DNA of 64,000 nt, from NCBI GenBank assembly GCA_965277875.1, contig CBDIDV010000002.1, positions 3,100,001-3,164,000 of the forward strand, read 5' to 3'. This document shows positions 52,016 through 59,361 of this stretch, piece after piece. The DNA comes from CAWFQB01 sp965277875 (lineage in GTDB: Bacteria > Armatimonadota > Chthonomonadetes > Chthonomonadales > Chthonomonadaceae). Made by a program: the position numbers and the translations under genes. Each line of letters opens with the position of its first letter. The stretch's first letter is position 1. The notes below the pieces were generated by a model. It was not told the origin of the DNA. It saw only the letters and a list, made by a program, of their open reading frames with translations, and made no database searches.

Positions 52016-52100
52016 GCCGACAAAGATCGGCACACCGACCACCTTAAACAGGACGAAAATTTGTCTTGACAAATGGGGTCACTATATACATCCTTTAAGA

Positions 52101-52135
52101 GGGCCGGAAACAAAGATATACTTTGTTTCCGGCCC
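52101..52135. terminator. Displaced terminator hairpin after the IS
   Basis: GGGCCGGAAACAAAG (52101-52115) and its exact complement (52121-52135) form a 15-bp stem with loop ATATA. It lies 12 bases after the target duplication and would have followed the FxLYD gene before insertion. Confidence 0.6.
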
Positions 52136-52196
52136 ATTGGCTTGTAGAACACTTGCGCCGCGCAAGACCCACGCTGCGTAAGCGGGTCACAACGAA

Positions 52197-52223
52197 GGGA
52201 CGGGGGAATGTTTCCCCCGTCCC
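52197..52223 (-). terminator. Terminator hairpin of the RHP-repeat gene
   Basis: GGGACGGGGGAA (52197-52208) pairs with TTCCCCCGTCCC (52212-52223), loop TGT. It stands 45 bases after the minus-strand gene stop; a U tract is missing. Confidence 0.5.
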
Positions 52224-52268
52224 CGTCAATAGTCGTACACTGTCTGAACAGCCAGTACGCCTGTGTGC

Positions 52269-52559
52269 TTAGTGCTTCTTGGCGTAGTGGTGCGCGATAG
52301 CCGCTGCGCCGATGCCGGTTGCGACCGGATGACGCTGCAGGATGTTGCGATGGCGTCCGGACGCCATGCGGCTGCTGCCGGTGCGCTTGGCCGCCCGGTA
52401 AGCTGCGTAGCCGCCCACCGCGCCCGTCGCAGTGGGGTGACGATGGAAAATGCTATGGTGTGTCTGCGCGCCCGCTGCCAGCGGCAGAACGCCGCCCATT
52501 GCAAACGCTGCGCCCGCAAACATCGCTATTTTCCTGGAGCTGTTTACTGTGTTTATCAT
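52269..52559 (-). CDS. Small exported protein with two RHPxATG repeats
   Basis: The 96 residues start with a signal peptide (KIAMFAGAAFAMGGVLPLAA, ending AGAQ). The mature part has two copies of a motif: FHRHPTATGAVGGYAAYRAA and LQRHPVATGIGAAAIAHHYA, joined by a basic linker, with a His/Lys tail. The Gly/Ala helix of each unit could insert in a membrane. AAGGA precedes ATG 52559 by 7 bases, so the longer frame is rejected. Function unknown; I recall similar proteins in armatimonad genomes, unchecked. Confidence 0.7.
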   Translation of the reverse strand: MINTVNSSRKIAMFAGAAFAMGGVLPLAAGAQTHHSIFHRHPTATGAVGGYAAYRAAKRTGSSRMASGRHRNILQRHPVATGIGAAAIAHHYAKKH

Positions 52560-53090
52560 CTTTTTGTCCTTGACCCTTTCAGGTCGAAACGCGCCTTGTT
52601 GGTTATCTGCGTATGATATTGCCTCACATTGGGAGCCATATGTTAGATGAGCAAAAGAGTATCTGCGCGTTCGGTTTGCTCGTCGCATGTGGGACGGGCG
52701 TAAATGAAAAAATGTTTCCGAATGTTGCGCGTTGATTTCCCGGCGGTTATTGGCCTCGTCAAGCGCCTGTCCCACCTGACTTTCACGCTCATCTTTGCGT
52801 ATGTTCTCCCCATTCCTCTCCTGATTCGCCTTAGTCACCGATCACAGGCAACGCGCTATATTCAGGCCAATCACTCATACACCGCGCATTTTGCAGGAAC
52901 CTTCCCGCCGCAGGCCGAATAACCTATGGAAGCGCAGAACGCGTACCGTATCTGCCTGTGCTGCCGGCAGAGCAGGCAGACACGCGCTAAAACCCTGAAA
53001 AGATCGCTGACGAACGACTTCCAAACCTTTAACGCTGTCCCCTCTGAGCGACAGCATGACTGCAAACAACGCTGGAAATGATGTGGATGG
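52560..53090. other. Gene-free stretch
   Basis: A 72-codon frame at 52704 lacks a ribosome site and any recognised feature and is left out. Nothing else is seen apart from the 13-bp repeats at the right end. Confidence 0.4.
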
Positions 53091-53118
53091 ATGGCATGGA
53101 TGGATGGCATGGATGGAT
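53085..53118 (+). repeat. 13-bp tandem repeat overlapping a gene start
   Basis: GGATGGATGGCAT occurs twice plus a partial third copy. Since 13 is not a multiple of three, the copies place ATG codons in different frames across the start of the acetyltransferase gene. Confidence 0.75.
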
Positions 53119-53588
53119 TTCGTGTTCGCAGGGCGCGGGTGGCCGACCGATTCGCGATTGCGGGACTGTGGCGGGAACTGATGACGCTGCACACAGGCCT
53201 GGACGCGCGCTTTCAGATGGCCCCGGACGGCGAGCAGAAATACGCCCGCCACGCGCAGGAAACCATGCGCGAACGGAACGGATACGTGCTTGTAGCGGAA
53301 GAGAGCGCCACGGGCGACCTGATTGGTTTTGTGCTGGGTGAACTGCAAACGCGCCCGCCCAAAACCATGCCGGGCGTGTACGGCTTCATTTCCGATATGT
53401 ATGTGCGCGAGGCGTGGCGGCAGCGCGGGGTCGGAAGCGCCTTGTTCGAGGAGATGCGTCTGTGGTGCGCCGCGCACAAGGCTACCGCCCTGGAATTGTA
53501 CGTGGCCGAAGACAACCCCGCCGCCCTCGCCTTCTGGCAGAGCATGGGCTTCCAGCCGTTCCTCAAACTGGTGCATCTGGACTTATGA
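53091..53588 (+). CDS. GNAT acetyltransferase
   Basis: The 165 residues form a GNAT domain: FRVRRARVADRFAIAGLW, LVAEESATGDLIGFVLGE, VYGFISDMYVREAWRQRGVG (acetyl-CoA loop QRGVGSALF) and ATALELYVAEDNPAALAFWQ. Starts at 53091, 53100 and 53109 are all in frame, inside the 13-bp repeat, so the real one cannot be chosen. The substrate is unknown. Confidence 0.9.
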   Translation: MAWMDGMDGFRVRRARVADRFAIAGLWRELMTLHTGLDARFQMAPDGEQKYARHAQETMRERNGYVLVAEESATGDLIGFVLGELQTRPPKTMPGVYGFISDMYVREAWRQRGVGSALFEEMRLWCAAHKATALELYVAEDNPAALAFWQSMGFQPFLKLVHLDL

Positions 53589-53706
53589 CCCGCTCGGCGC
53601 GAGCAAACTGCGGACGTCACTAATGCGCCTCGGCGAACAAAATACACATAAACACAGTTGGTACGCAAGCGGCAGACGACAATCAAACACGAGAAAAGTT
53701 GAAACT

Positions 53707-54813
53707 ATGACATATCGAATCGCGGTGTTGGCGGGGGACGGGATCGGGCCGGAGATCGTGGCCGAAGCGACCAAAGTAATGCAGGCCGTGGCGTCCCGGC
53801 ATGGCTTCGCACTGGAACTTACACCCGCGCCTGTGGGCGGCGCGGCCTACGACGCGACCGGGCATCCGCTTCCCCCCGAAACGCTCGCGCTGTGCCGTAC
53901 CAGTGACGCCGTGCTGTTGGGCGCGGTCGGCGGGCCGAAGTACGACGCCATACAGCCTCCCGAACTCAGGCCCGAAGTGGGCGCGCTGCTGCCTCTGCGC
54001 CGCGAACTCGGCCTGTTCGCGAATCTGCGCCTCGCTAAACTGTTCCCCGCCCTGAGCGGCGTGTCCTCGCTGCGCCCCGATCTTGTCGCGGATGGCCTGG
54101 ACATTCTCGTCGTGCGCGAACTCACAGGCGGCATCTATTTCGGCCAGCCCAAAAGCCGCGACGCGGACGGGATGCGGGCCATAGATACCTGCGTGTATAC
54201 CCGGCCCGAAATCGAGCGCATCGCGCGCGTGGGCTTCGAGGCGGCGCGTGGGCGCGGCAAAAAACTGTGCAGCGTGGACAAGGCCAATGTGCTGGAAACG
54301 TCCCGATTGTGGCGCGAGACGTGCATCGCAATAGCAGTTGAGTACGCGGACGTAGAGTTGTCGCACATGCTCGTGGATACGTGCGCCATGCAGCTTGTGC
54401 GCGACCCGCGCCAGTTCGATGTGATCGTCACGGAAAACATGTTCGGCGACATCCTGAGCGACGAGGCCGCCATGCTGACCGGCAGCCTGGGAATGCTGCC
54501 CTCGGCCAGCTTGGGCAGCGCCCCAAGCGCGGACGGCGCAGGCACGTTCGGCCTGTACGAACCCATCCACGGCTCGGCCCCCACCCTGACCGGCCAGAAC
54601 GTCGCCAACCCGCTTGCGACCATTTTATCCTGCGCCATGCTGCTGCGCCACTCGCTCGGCCAGCAAGCCGCCGCCCAGGACATCGAAAACGCCGTAGCAA
54701 GCGCCCTTGATGCGGGACACCGCACAGCCGACATCGCCGCCCCCGGTATGCCGACATTAGGCACAAGCGAAATGGGCAATGCAGTTGTCGCAGCTCTCAA
54801 TACACAAACTTAA
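53707..54813 (+). CDS. leuB: 3-isopropylmalate dehydrogenase
   Basis: LeuB carries out the oxidative decarboxylation of 3-isopropylmalate with NAD+ in leucine synthesis. The 368 residues include LAGDGIGPEIVAEA, RELTGGIYFGQP (catalytic Tyr), CSVDKANVLETSRLWRET (catalytic Lys), VTENMFGDILSDEAAML (metal Asp) and YEPIHGSAPTLTGQ (NAD). The start is ATG 53707; upstream codons are a shadow of the acetyltransferase gene. No other leu gene lies beside it. Confidence 0.96.
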   Translation: MTYRIAVLAGDGIGPEIVAEATKVMQAVASRHGFALELTPAPVGGAAYDATGHPLPPETLALCRTSDAVLLGAVGGPKYDAIQPPELRPEVGALLPLRRELGLFANLRLAKLFPALSGVSSLRPDLVADGLDILVVRELTGGIYFGQPKSRDADGMRAIDTCVYTRPEIERIARVGFEAARGRGKKLCSVDKANVLETSRLWRETCIAIAVEYADVELSHMLVDTCAMQLVRDPRQFDVIVTENMFGDILSDEAAMLTGSLGMLPSASLGSAPSADGAGTFGLYEPIHGSAPTLTGQNVANPLATILSCAMLLRHSLGQQAAAQDIENAVASALDAGHRTADIAAPGMPTLGTSEMGNAVVAALNTQT

Positions 54814-54954
54814 GTTGTGCCGGCCTTTGATTTGCCGTATACTGTTGTATTAGGGCTACTTGGCATTATATATCGATATGGGTTGGTGTTGTTTAAGCAT
54901 TCGTATAACTGTTGTGCAAAATACCAAGATGCTGTACGATATGGGAACATAGCC

Positions 54955-55353
54955 ATGCCCAAAAGGATAAAGACGCCCGCGACCCACTGCAAGCGCGGCC
55001 ACGCGTTGACCGAGGAAAACACGTACACTAACCCGACGACCGGAGATCGGCAATGCCGAATCTGCCGTGACGTAGCGGCTAAGTTCAACCAAGCCAAGTA
55101 CACCAAGATGCGCCAAGCCGCGCTTATAACCAAAAAGGAGATTGGGAATATGGAGGTTCTTGACGAGCATTTTATCGTAAATACTCAGGGTGAACGCGTC
55201 GCCGTATTGCTGAATATGTCCGTGTACCAAAAGATGCTGGACGCGCTGGAGGAACTGGAGGAGATTCGCGCTTACGATGAGGCAATGGCCTCCGGCGACG
55301 AAGCCATTCCCTTCGCGCAGGCTGTCGAGGAAATCAGGCAAAAGCGCGCATGA
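54955..55353 (+). CDS. RelB/Phd-like antitoxin with N-terminal zinc-finger part
   Basis: The C-terminal 67 residues (from ATG 55150, with AAGGAG 9 bases upstream) look like an antitoxin: VLDEHFIVNTQGERVAVLLN, MSVYQKMLDALEELEEIRAY, AVEEIRQKRA. The frame continues upstream without a stop to ATG 54955 and encodes CKRGHALTEENTYTNPTTGD, then RQCRICR, a four-Cys/His knuckle as in phage HNH proteins, and a basic helix. Either a fusion of 132 residues or a short finger remnant in frame with the antitoxin is possible; the internal ribosome site favours a separately made antitoxin. It overlaps the toxin by ATGA. Confidence 0.7.
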   Translation: MPKRIKTPATHCKRGHALTEENTYTNPTTGDRQCRICRDVAAKFNQAKYTKMRQAALITKKEIGNMEVLDEHFIVNTQGERVAVLLNMSVYQKMLDALEELEEIRAYDEAMASGDEAIPFAQAVEEIRQKRA

Positions 55354-55604
55354 GTTACACCGTCTCCATCCTGCGCCGCGCTCAAAAAGAGTTGGACGAC
55401 TTGCCTGTTCAGGAAGCCGAGCGTGTCATCAGTGCAATCAATGCGCTGGCAGAAGATCCACGCCCGCCAGGCTGCGCAAAGCTAAAAGGGCGCACAGGCT
55501 GGCGTATTCGCGTTGGCGATTATCGAATGATATACAATATAGAGGATGCTGCCCTTACCATTACGGTGATAAACGTAGGCCATCGCCGCAACATTTATCG
55601 TTAG
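55350..55604 (+). CDS. relE: RelE/ParE-family toxin
   Basis: The 84 residues form a RelE-fold toxin: YTVSILRRAQKELDDLPVQE, CAKLKGRTGWRIRVGDYRMI, TVINVGHRRNIYR. The basic and aromatic residues (Lys/Arg in the middle, GHRRNIY at the end) are those of ribosome-dependent mRNA interferases. Its ATG forms ATGA with the antitoxin stop, the usual order in relBE. Confidence 0.92.
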   Translation: MSYTVSILRRAQKELDDLPVQEAERVISAINALAEDPRPPGCAKLKGRTGWRIRVGDYRMIYNIEDAALTITVINVGHRRNIYR

Positions 55605-55660
55605 CGTCTCGCTTTAATCAGCCGTTTTCAGCCCACGCCCGTCAGAAAAGTGTGTGGTTT

Positions 55661-56146
55661 ATGCCCAATGAAAACTGTTCCCAACATGCCCCGCACAAAG
55701 TTGAGGCGGAACCGCTTCATCTCAACAGAACGCTTCAGGAACTGGACGGCAAGAATTGGGGCGAGCCGAGTTATCCTTCCTTCCTGGTCGCGGAGTGCCA
55801 TCGCCTGCGCCGCGTTCCCCTGTGCGACTTCACGCCTGAAAACCTGCGGATGCTGATCGGTCAGCAATTCAGTCTGGAGTATCTGCTTCCACTGGCGCTG
55901 GAAGAGCTTTCCCGCGACCCGTGGGTGTCGGGCGACTTTTATGAGGGCGACCTCTTGCAGCAGGTTCTGAGACTGCCCGCTGCATTCTGGCAGGCGCACC
56001 CGGAATGGCAGACCGCTTTCGCCGCCGTTGTCGGCGCGGCCATTCATCAAGCGCAAAGCGCCACTTCAGAGGGCGCGTGGCAGTATGACAAAGAAATCGT
56101 TACTCTGCTGTTGAGGTGGCCGTCGCTCAACCCGTCAACAGAGTAG
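55661..56146 (+). CDS. CdiI-type immunity protein (contact-dependent inhibition), no toxin present
   Basis: The 161 residues match the CdiI_3-like pattern: LNRTLQELDGKNWGEPSYPS, LVAECHRLRRVPLCDFTPEN, MLIGQQFSLEYLLPLALEEL and WVSGDFYEGDLLQQVLRLP. Such proteins bind and block the C-terminal toxin of a CdiA or other polymorphic toxin. No cdiA or toxin frame lies next to it, so it is an orphan defence gene. ATG 55661 has no strong ribosome site. It lies 56 bases after the RelE-type toxin gene. Confidence 0.8.
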   Translation: MPNENCSQHAPHKVEAEPLHLNRTLQELDGKNWGEPSYPSFLVAECHRLRRVPLCDFTPENLRMLIGQQFSLEYLLPLALEELSRDPWVSGDFYEGDLLQQVLRLPAAFWQAHPEWQTAFAAVVGAAIHQAQSATSEGAWQYDKEIVTLLLRWPSLNPSTE

Positions 56147-56178
56147 CATCGAATAGCACAAATACCTTTGAGAAACAA

Positions 56179-56219
56179 AATGCCGCCGGTTTCCGTTTAA
56201 CGGGAAGACCGGCGGCATT
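56179..56219 (+). terminator. Rho-independent-like terminator
   Basis: AATGCCGCCGGT (56179-56190) pairs with ACCGGCGGCATT (56208-56219) and the inside (TTCCGTTTAACGGGAA) also pairs. It closes the CdiI-type gene. Confidence 0.65.
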
Positions 56220-56320
56220 GCTGTTCCTCGCTTCCACGCGTCGGCAGCGACATCAACCCGCATCTTCGACAAACGAAGAGCAATAAGCAACAAGTAATAA
56301 GTAACAACCCGGAGACACAC

Positions 56321-56677
56321 ATGAGCGGTAAATTGTTTTCGACCCGGACGCATGGCGTTCTGGATTATCTTTCGGTCGGGCTGTTGATCGCCCTGCCCCG
56401 TGTGCTGAAGTGGGACAAAAAAGCGACCAATCTGCTGACCGGCGCGGCTGTCGGTACGCTGGTTTACAGCCTGCTCACAGATTACGAACTGGGCGCGGCC
56501 CGCGTGCTGCCCATGAAAACGCATCTCGCCTTGGACGGCGCGAGCGGCCTGCTGCTTGCCGCCGCGCCCTTCGTGTTTTTGCAGGAGGATCAGGCGACCA
56601 CTATGGCGCTCGTCGGCCTGGGCCTGTTTGAAATCACGGCCTCATTGACAACCGAGACCACGCCCCATTACGAATAA
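56321..56677 (+). CDS. Small SPW-like integral membrane protein
   Basis: This 118-residue protein has four hydrophobic helices (about 14-28, 36-52, 66-83 and 92-108) and a THGVLDYLSVGLLIALPRVL start that recalls SPW/DUF-type small membrane proteins. GGAGAC before ATG 56321 is a good ribosome site. Function unknown. Confidence 0.75.
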   Translation: MSGKLFSTRTHGVLDYLSVGLLIALPRVLKWDKKATNLLTGAAVGTLVYSLLTDYELGAARVLPMKTHLALDGASGLLLAAAPFVFLQEDQATTMALVGLGLFEITASLTTETTPHYE

Positions 56678-56865
56678 ACTGCCAAATTCATTTTGACGAT
56701 GCCCTGCAAACCTACTGCGCCGGACGCTTACACCACTGCATTTGCCGTATAGACATTTGACAGCGCCGAACTTCCTGAACTGTTGTTCTGTTATAAATTC
56801 GAGTACAAAAGCAAATGATTGATGTAATCAGCACTAAGAGGCGCGGCTTCGGAAGGCGGGCGAAT

Positions 56866-57633
56866 ATGAAGAAGCGTATAGGCGGGCGGCGGGCGTGGCT
56901 CGGTATAGCGGCCTTTGTCGGCGTGACAAATTGGGGTGTGGCGGCATGGCGGCATCGTTCCGTTGCGCCGGATATGGCACGACAGAGCGTAGAACGGGCG
57001 CATACGCCGCGGGGCATGGTGTATGTACCGGGCGGGACGTGCCTGATCGGTACGAACGACCTGGATGCAGACGAGGATGTGCGGCCCCTGCGCCGGGTTG
57101 ATGTGCCGTCATTCTACATGGATCGCACCGAGGTCACGAACGCGGAGTACAAGCGCTTCCAACCCGACTACGACTTTCCGCACAACGAGGCGAACCTGCC
57201 GGTCACGAACGTGACGTATGACGAGGCCGCCGCGTATGCGCGCTGGGCCGGCAAACGCCTGCCCACGAACGACGAGTGGGAGAAGGCGGCGCGCGGCACG
57301 GACGGGCGGCGCTACCCGTGGGGCAATGTGTGGAACCCGGCCTTTGTCGCCACGCGAGCGGGCGGCGGCAAAACTCCGACGCAGCGCGTTTCCATAGTAA
57401 AGAAGCCGGGGCAATGCGCCGTGGGCGCGTCGCGTGTGCGTCCGGTCGGCTCGGTTCCGGTGGGCGTCAGCCCCTACGGGTGTCTGGACATGTCCGGTAA
57501 TGCGTGGGAATGGGTGCAGGGCTTCCACGACAACAACCCGCAGATGCGCCTGCTGCGCGGCGGGGCGGTAGGCTACGGCGAGAGCGACCTGCGTACCTAT
57601 ACTTATGCCATCGAGGGCGCGGAAGCGACTTGA
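56866..57633 (+). CDS. Formylglycine-generating-enzyme (SUMF1/FGE)-type domain protein
   Basis: After a signal/anchor segment (about 9-28) the 255 residues show the FGE-sulfatase fold: MVYVPGGTCLIGTND, VDVPSFYMDRTEVTNAEYKR, VTYDEAAAYARWAGKRLPTN, EWEKAARGTDGRRYPWGN, YGCLDMSGNAWEWVQGF and LLRGGAV. The C-terminal part with the copper-binding Cys pair of true FGE (RVCARRW-like) is not seen, so it is likely a paralogue with another role, such as a structural or binding one. It has GGAAGG upstream of ATG 56866. Confidence 0.9.
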   Translation: MKKRIGGRRAWLGIAAFVGVTNWGVAAWRHRSVAPDMARQSVERAHTPRGMVYVPGGTCLIGTNDLDADEDVRPLRRVDVPSFYMDRTEVTNAEYKRFQPDYDFPHNEANLPVTNVTYDEAAAYARWAGKRLPTNDEWEKAARGTDGRRYPWGNVWNPAFVATRAGGGKTPTQRVSIVKKPGQCAVGASRVRPVGSVPVGVSPYGCLDMSGNAWEWVQGFHDNNPQMRLLRGGAVGYGESDLRTYTYAIEGAEAT

Positions 57634-57730
57634 CGCGACACCGGGTTTCGCTGCGCGAAATCATTGCCCTGAGTTCACAGTATCTTTCCTGTCTACATCT
57701 GTTATACATCTGTGGCAGGGATTAAAACAT

Positions 57731-57774
57731 ATGCAAACCACCCGATGGGAGCATTCCCATCGGGTGGTTTGCAT
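57731..57774. terminator. Perfect 20-bp hairpin before the MFS gene
   Basis: ATGCAAACCACCCGATGGGA (57731-57750) and its exact complement (57755-57774) have a 4-base loop GCAT. It is 98 bases after the FGE-type gene and 22 bases before the MFS start. No U tract; it may be a terminator or control the MFS message. Confidence 0.55.
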
Positions 57775-57795
57775 TCGTCGGGTATTCTTAAAGGC

Positions 57796-58992
57796 ATGAA
57801 TTCAAATCTGGATACGCCCGCCGAAGAGACTTCGCTGCTGACGCCCGCCCTGCGTACTACAATGGCCGTGGCCTGCGGGCTGGCAATCGCCAACCTGTAC
57901 TACAATCAGCCCCTGCTGGCGCAGATCGCGCGCGGCCTGCATTCGAGTCAGCGGCAAGTCGGCATACTGCCCACGCTGACGCAGGCGGGTTTTGCCATCG
58001 GCGTGTTTTTCATCGCGCCGCTCGGCGATGTGCTGGAACGGCGGCGATTGATTCTCACGATGCTCGCTCTTGTCACGCTGTCGCTGGTCGGGGCCGCACT
58101 TGCGCCCAGCCTGCCGTACCTTGCCGTGGCAAGCCTTGCCATCGGCGTGACCAGCGTAATCTCCACGCTCGTGCTGCCGTTTGCGGTCGCGCTGTCGCGC
58201 CCGGACGAGCGGGGAGCCACGGTCGGCAGCATCGCCAGCGCCATGCTGATCGGCATTCTGCTGTCGCGCACCCTGAGCGGAGCTATCGGGCAGGTGTACG
58301 GGTGGCGCGTGATGTACGCCATCGCCGCCTGCCTGATGGTCGCGCTCGCATTTACCCTGCGCCGACTGCTGCCGCGCAGTCAGCCCGCCGCGCGTCTTGC
58401 GTATGGCCCTCTGCTGCGCTCGATGCTCGGCTTTTTACGCACTCAGCCCGTTCTGCGCGAGGCCACGCTCAACGGCATGACGTGCTACGCGGCTCTGAGC
58501 GCGTTCTGGGCCACGCTCGTGTTTTTGGTGGAAGGGCCCGCATACCGGTACGGCCCTGCCGCAGCGGGATTGTTCGGCGTGGTCGCGGCGGGCGGCGCGC
58601 TGCTCGTGCCACGCATCGGCAAATTAGCGGACAGATACAGTCCGCGCCTGCTCGTGGGCGTGGCGACCGCGAGTATGCTGGCCGGGTATGTGCTGCTCTG
58701 GGCATTTGGAACGCGACTTTGGGGACTGATCGCGGGTGTGATCGTCCTGGACATGGCGAACCAGGCCGCCACGGTTTCCAATCAGGCCAGCGTATACAGC
58801 CTGTCCAGCGAGGCGCACAGCCGCCTGTATACCGTGTACCGGGCATCGTTTTCATTGGGCGGCTCGGTGGGCGCGTATCTGGGTGTGTGGGGATGGAGCG
58901 TGTGGGGCTGGAACGGGGTATGCGGCGTGGGAATTACGCTGCTTACCATCGCCCTTGTCCTGCACTTTGTTTTGCAGGCAAGGACGGATTGA
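57796..58992 (+). CDS. MFS transporter (drug/sugar efflux type)
   Basis: The 398 residues have twelve hydrophobic helices and the MFS motif A-like loop PLGDVLERRRLILTMLALV between helices 2 and 3. MAVACGLAIANLYYNQPLLA opens the first helix. It is closest in look to the YgaY/YceJ-like MFS group of unknown drug efflux carriers. ATG 57796 is the first start after the hairpin, without a clear ribosome site; longer frames would start within the hairpin. Confidence 0.88.
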   Translation: MNSNLDTPAEETSLLTPALRTTMAVACGLAIANLYYNQPLLAQIARGLHSSQRQVGILPTLTQAGFAIGVFFIAPLGDVLERRRLILTMLALVTLSLVGAALAPSLPYLAVASLAIGVTSVISTLVLPFAVALSRPDERGATVGSIASAMLIGILLSRTLSGAIGQVYGWRVMYAIAACLMVALAFTLRRLLPRSQPAARLAYGPLLRSMLGFLRTQPVLREATLNGMTCYAALSAFWATLVFLVEGPAYRYGPAAAGLFGVVAAGGALLVPRIGKLADRYSPRLLVGVATASMLAGYVLLWAFGTRLWGLIAGVIVLDMANQAATVSNQASVYSLSSEAHSRLYTVYRASFSLGGSVGAYLGVWGWSVWGWNGVCGVGITLLTIALVLHFVLQARTD

Positions 58993-59092
58993 TTTGTCCT
59001 GGCTCATTCTTGTGTATTCTTCTGTGTATATTCTTCTGTGGTGACTATTCGGCCATATCCCGCACTAAAGCACGGGTCTGTGAGGCTTCGCC

Positions 59093-59138
59093 GGGCGTCC
59101 ACGCGCAGCGAAAGAGGGCGTCCACGCGCAGCGAAGAA
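59093..59138. repeat. 23-bp tandem repeat, two copies
   Basis: GGGCGTCCACGCGCAGCGAA plus three bases occurs at 59093-59115 and 59116-59138, differing only at one place in the last three bases. Confidence 0.8.
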
Positions 59139-59308
59139 TTGCCGTCTTGCGGACGGGACAGTCCAGGTTGACAAAGCATTTCCGTCCGCAGGACAGTCGG
59201 CGAAACGCCTCCTGGACGGGTCGTTCACGGCCCGGTCGCCACGCCTGAATAGTCACATGTATTCTTTAGCAATACTTGCGTTTCCTCTGTTAGAGGTTAC
59301 GTCAAAAC

Positions 59309-59343
59309 GAAACACCCGCTTCTACACATGAAGCGGGTGTTTC
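59309..59343 (-). terminator. Rho-independent terminator of the SorC-type gene
   Basis: GAAACACCCGCTTC (59309-59322) and GAAGCGGGTGTTTC (59330-59343) form a 14-bp stem; reading leftwards it is followed by GTTTTG. The gene ends at 59362. Confidence 0.75.
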
Positions 59344-59361
59344 GACAAGCACAGCAAACGG

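Larger units (their letters stand above)
50822..52086 (+). mobile_element. IS3-family insertion sequence, 1265 bp, with 3-bp target duplication
   Basis: The ends are TATAATGACCCC (50822-50833) and the complement of TATAGTGACCCC (52075-52086), with a further shared TTTAAGGTGGT inside each end. The flanks carry TAC on both sides (50819-50821 and 52087-52089), the likely target duplication. It encodes orfA and orfB. The usual TG...CA ends of the family would sit five bases further inside at both sides, but then no target duplication fits. Confidence 0.85.
58993..59361. other. Gene-free region with repeats
   Basis: TTCTTCTGTGT-type repeats lie at 59007-59040 and two copies of a 23-bp unit at 59093-59138. 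No gene is supported; a terminator for the next minus-strand gene is at 59309-59343. Confidence 0.45.

Noticed and set aside
52704..52922. 72-codon frame after the RHP-repeat gene
   Set aside because: No ribosome site, no family features and composition like intergenic DNA.
54817..54954. Further N-terminal extension of the antitoxin frame
   Set aside because: The AT-rich promoter-like sequence (several TATA-type boxes) is read through by chance; ATG 54955 or 55150 are better starts.
56815..57101. FGE-type gene starting upstream at 56815
   Set aside because: The ribosome site GGAAGG and the signal segment fit ATG 56866.
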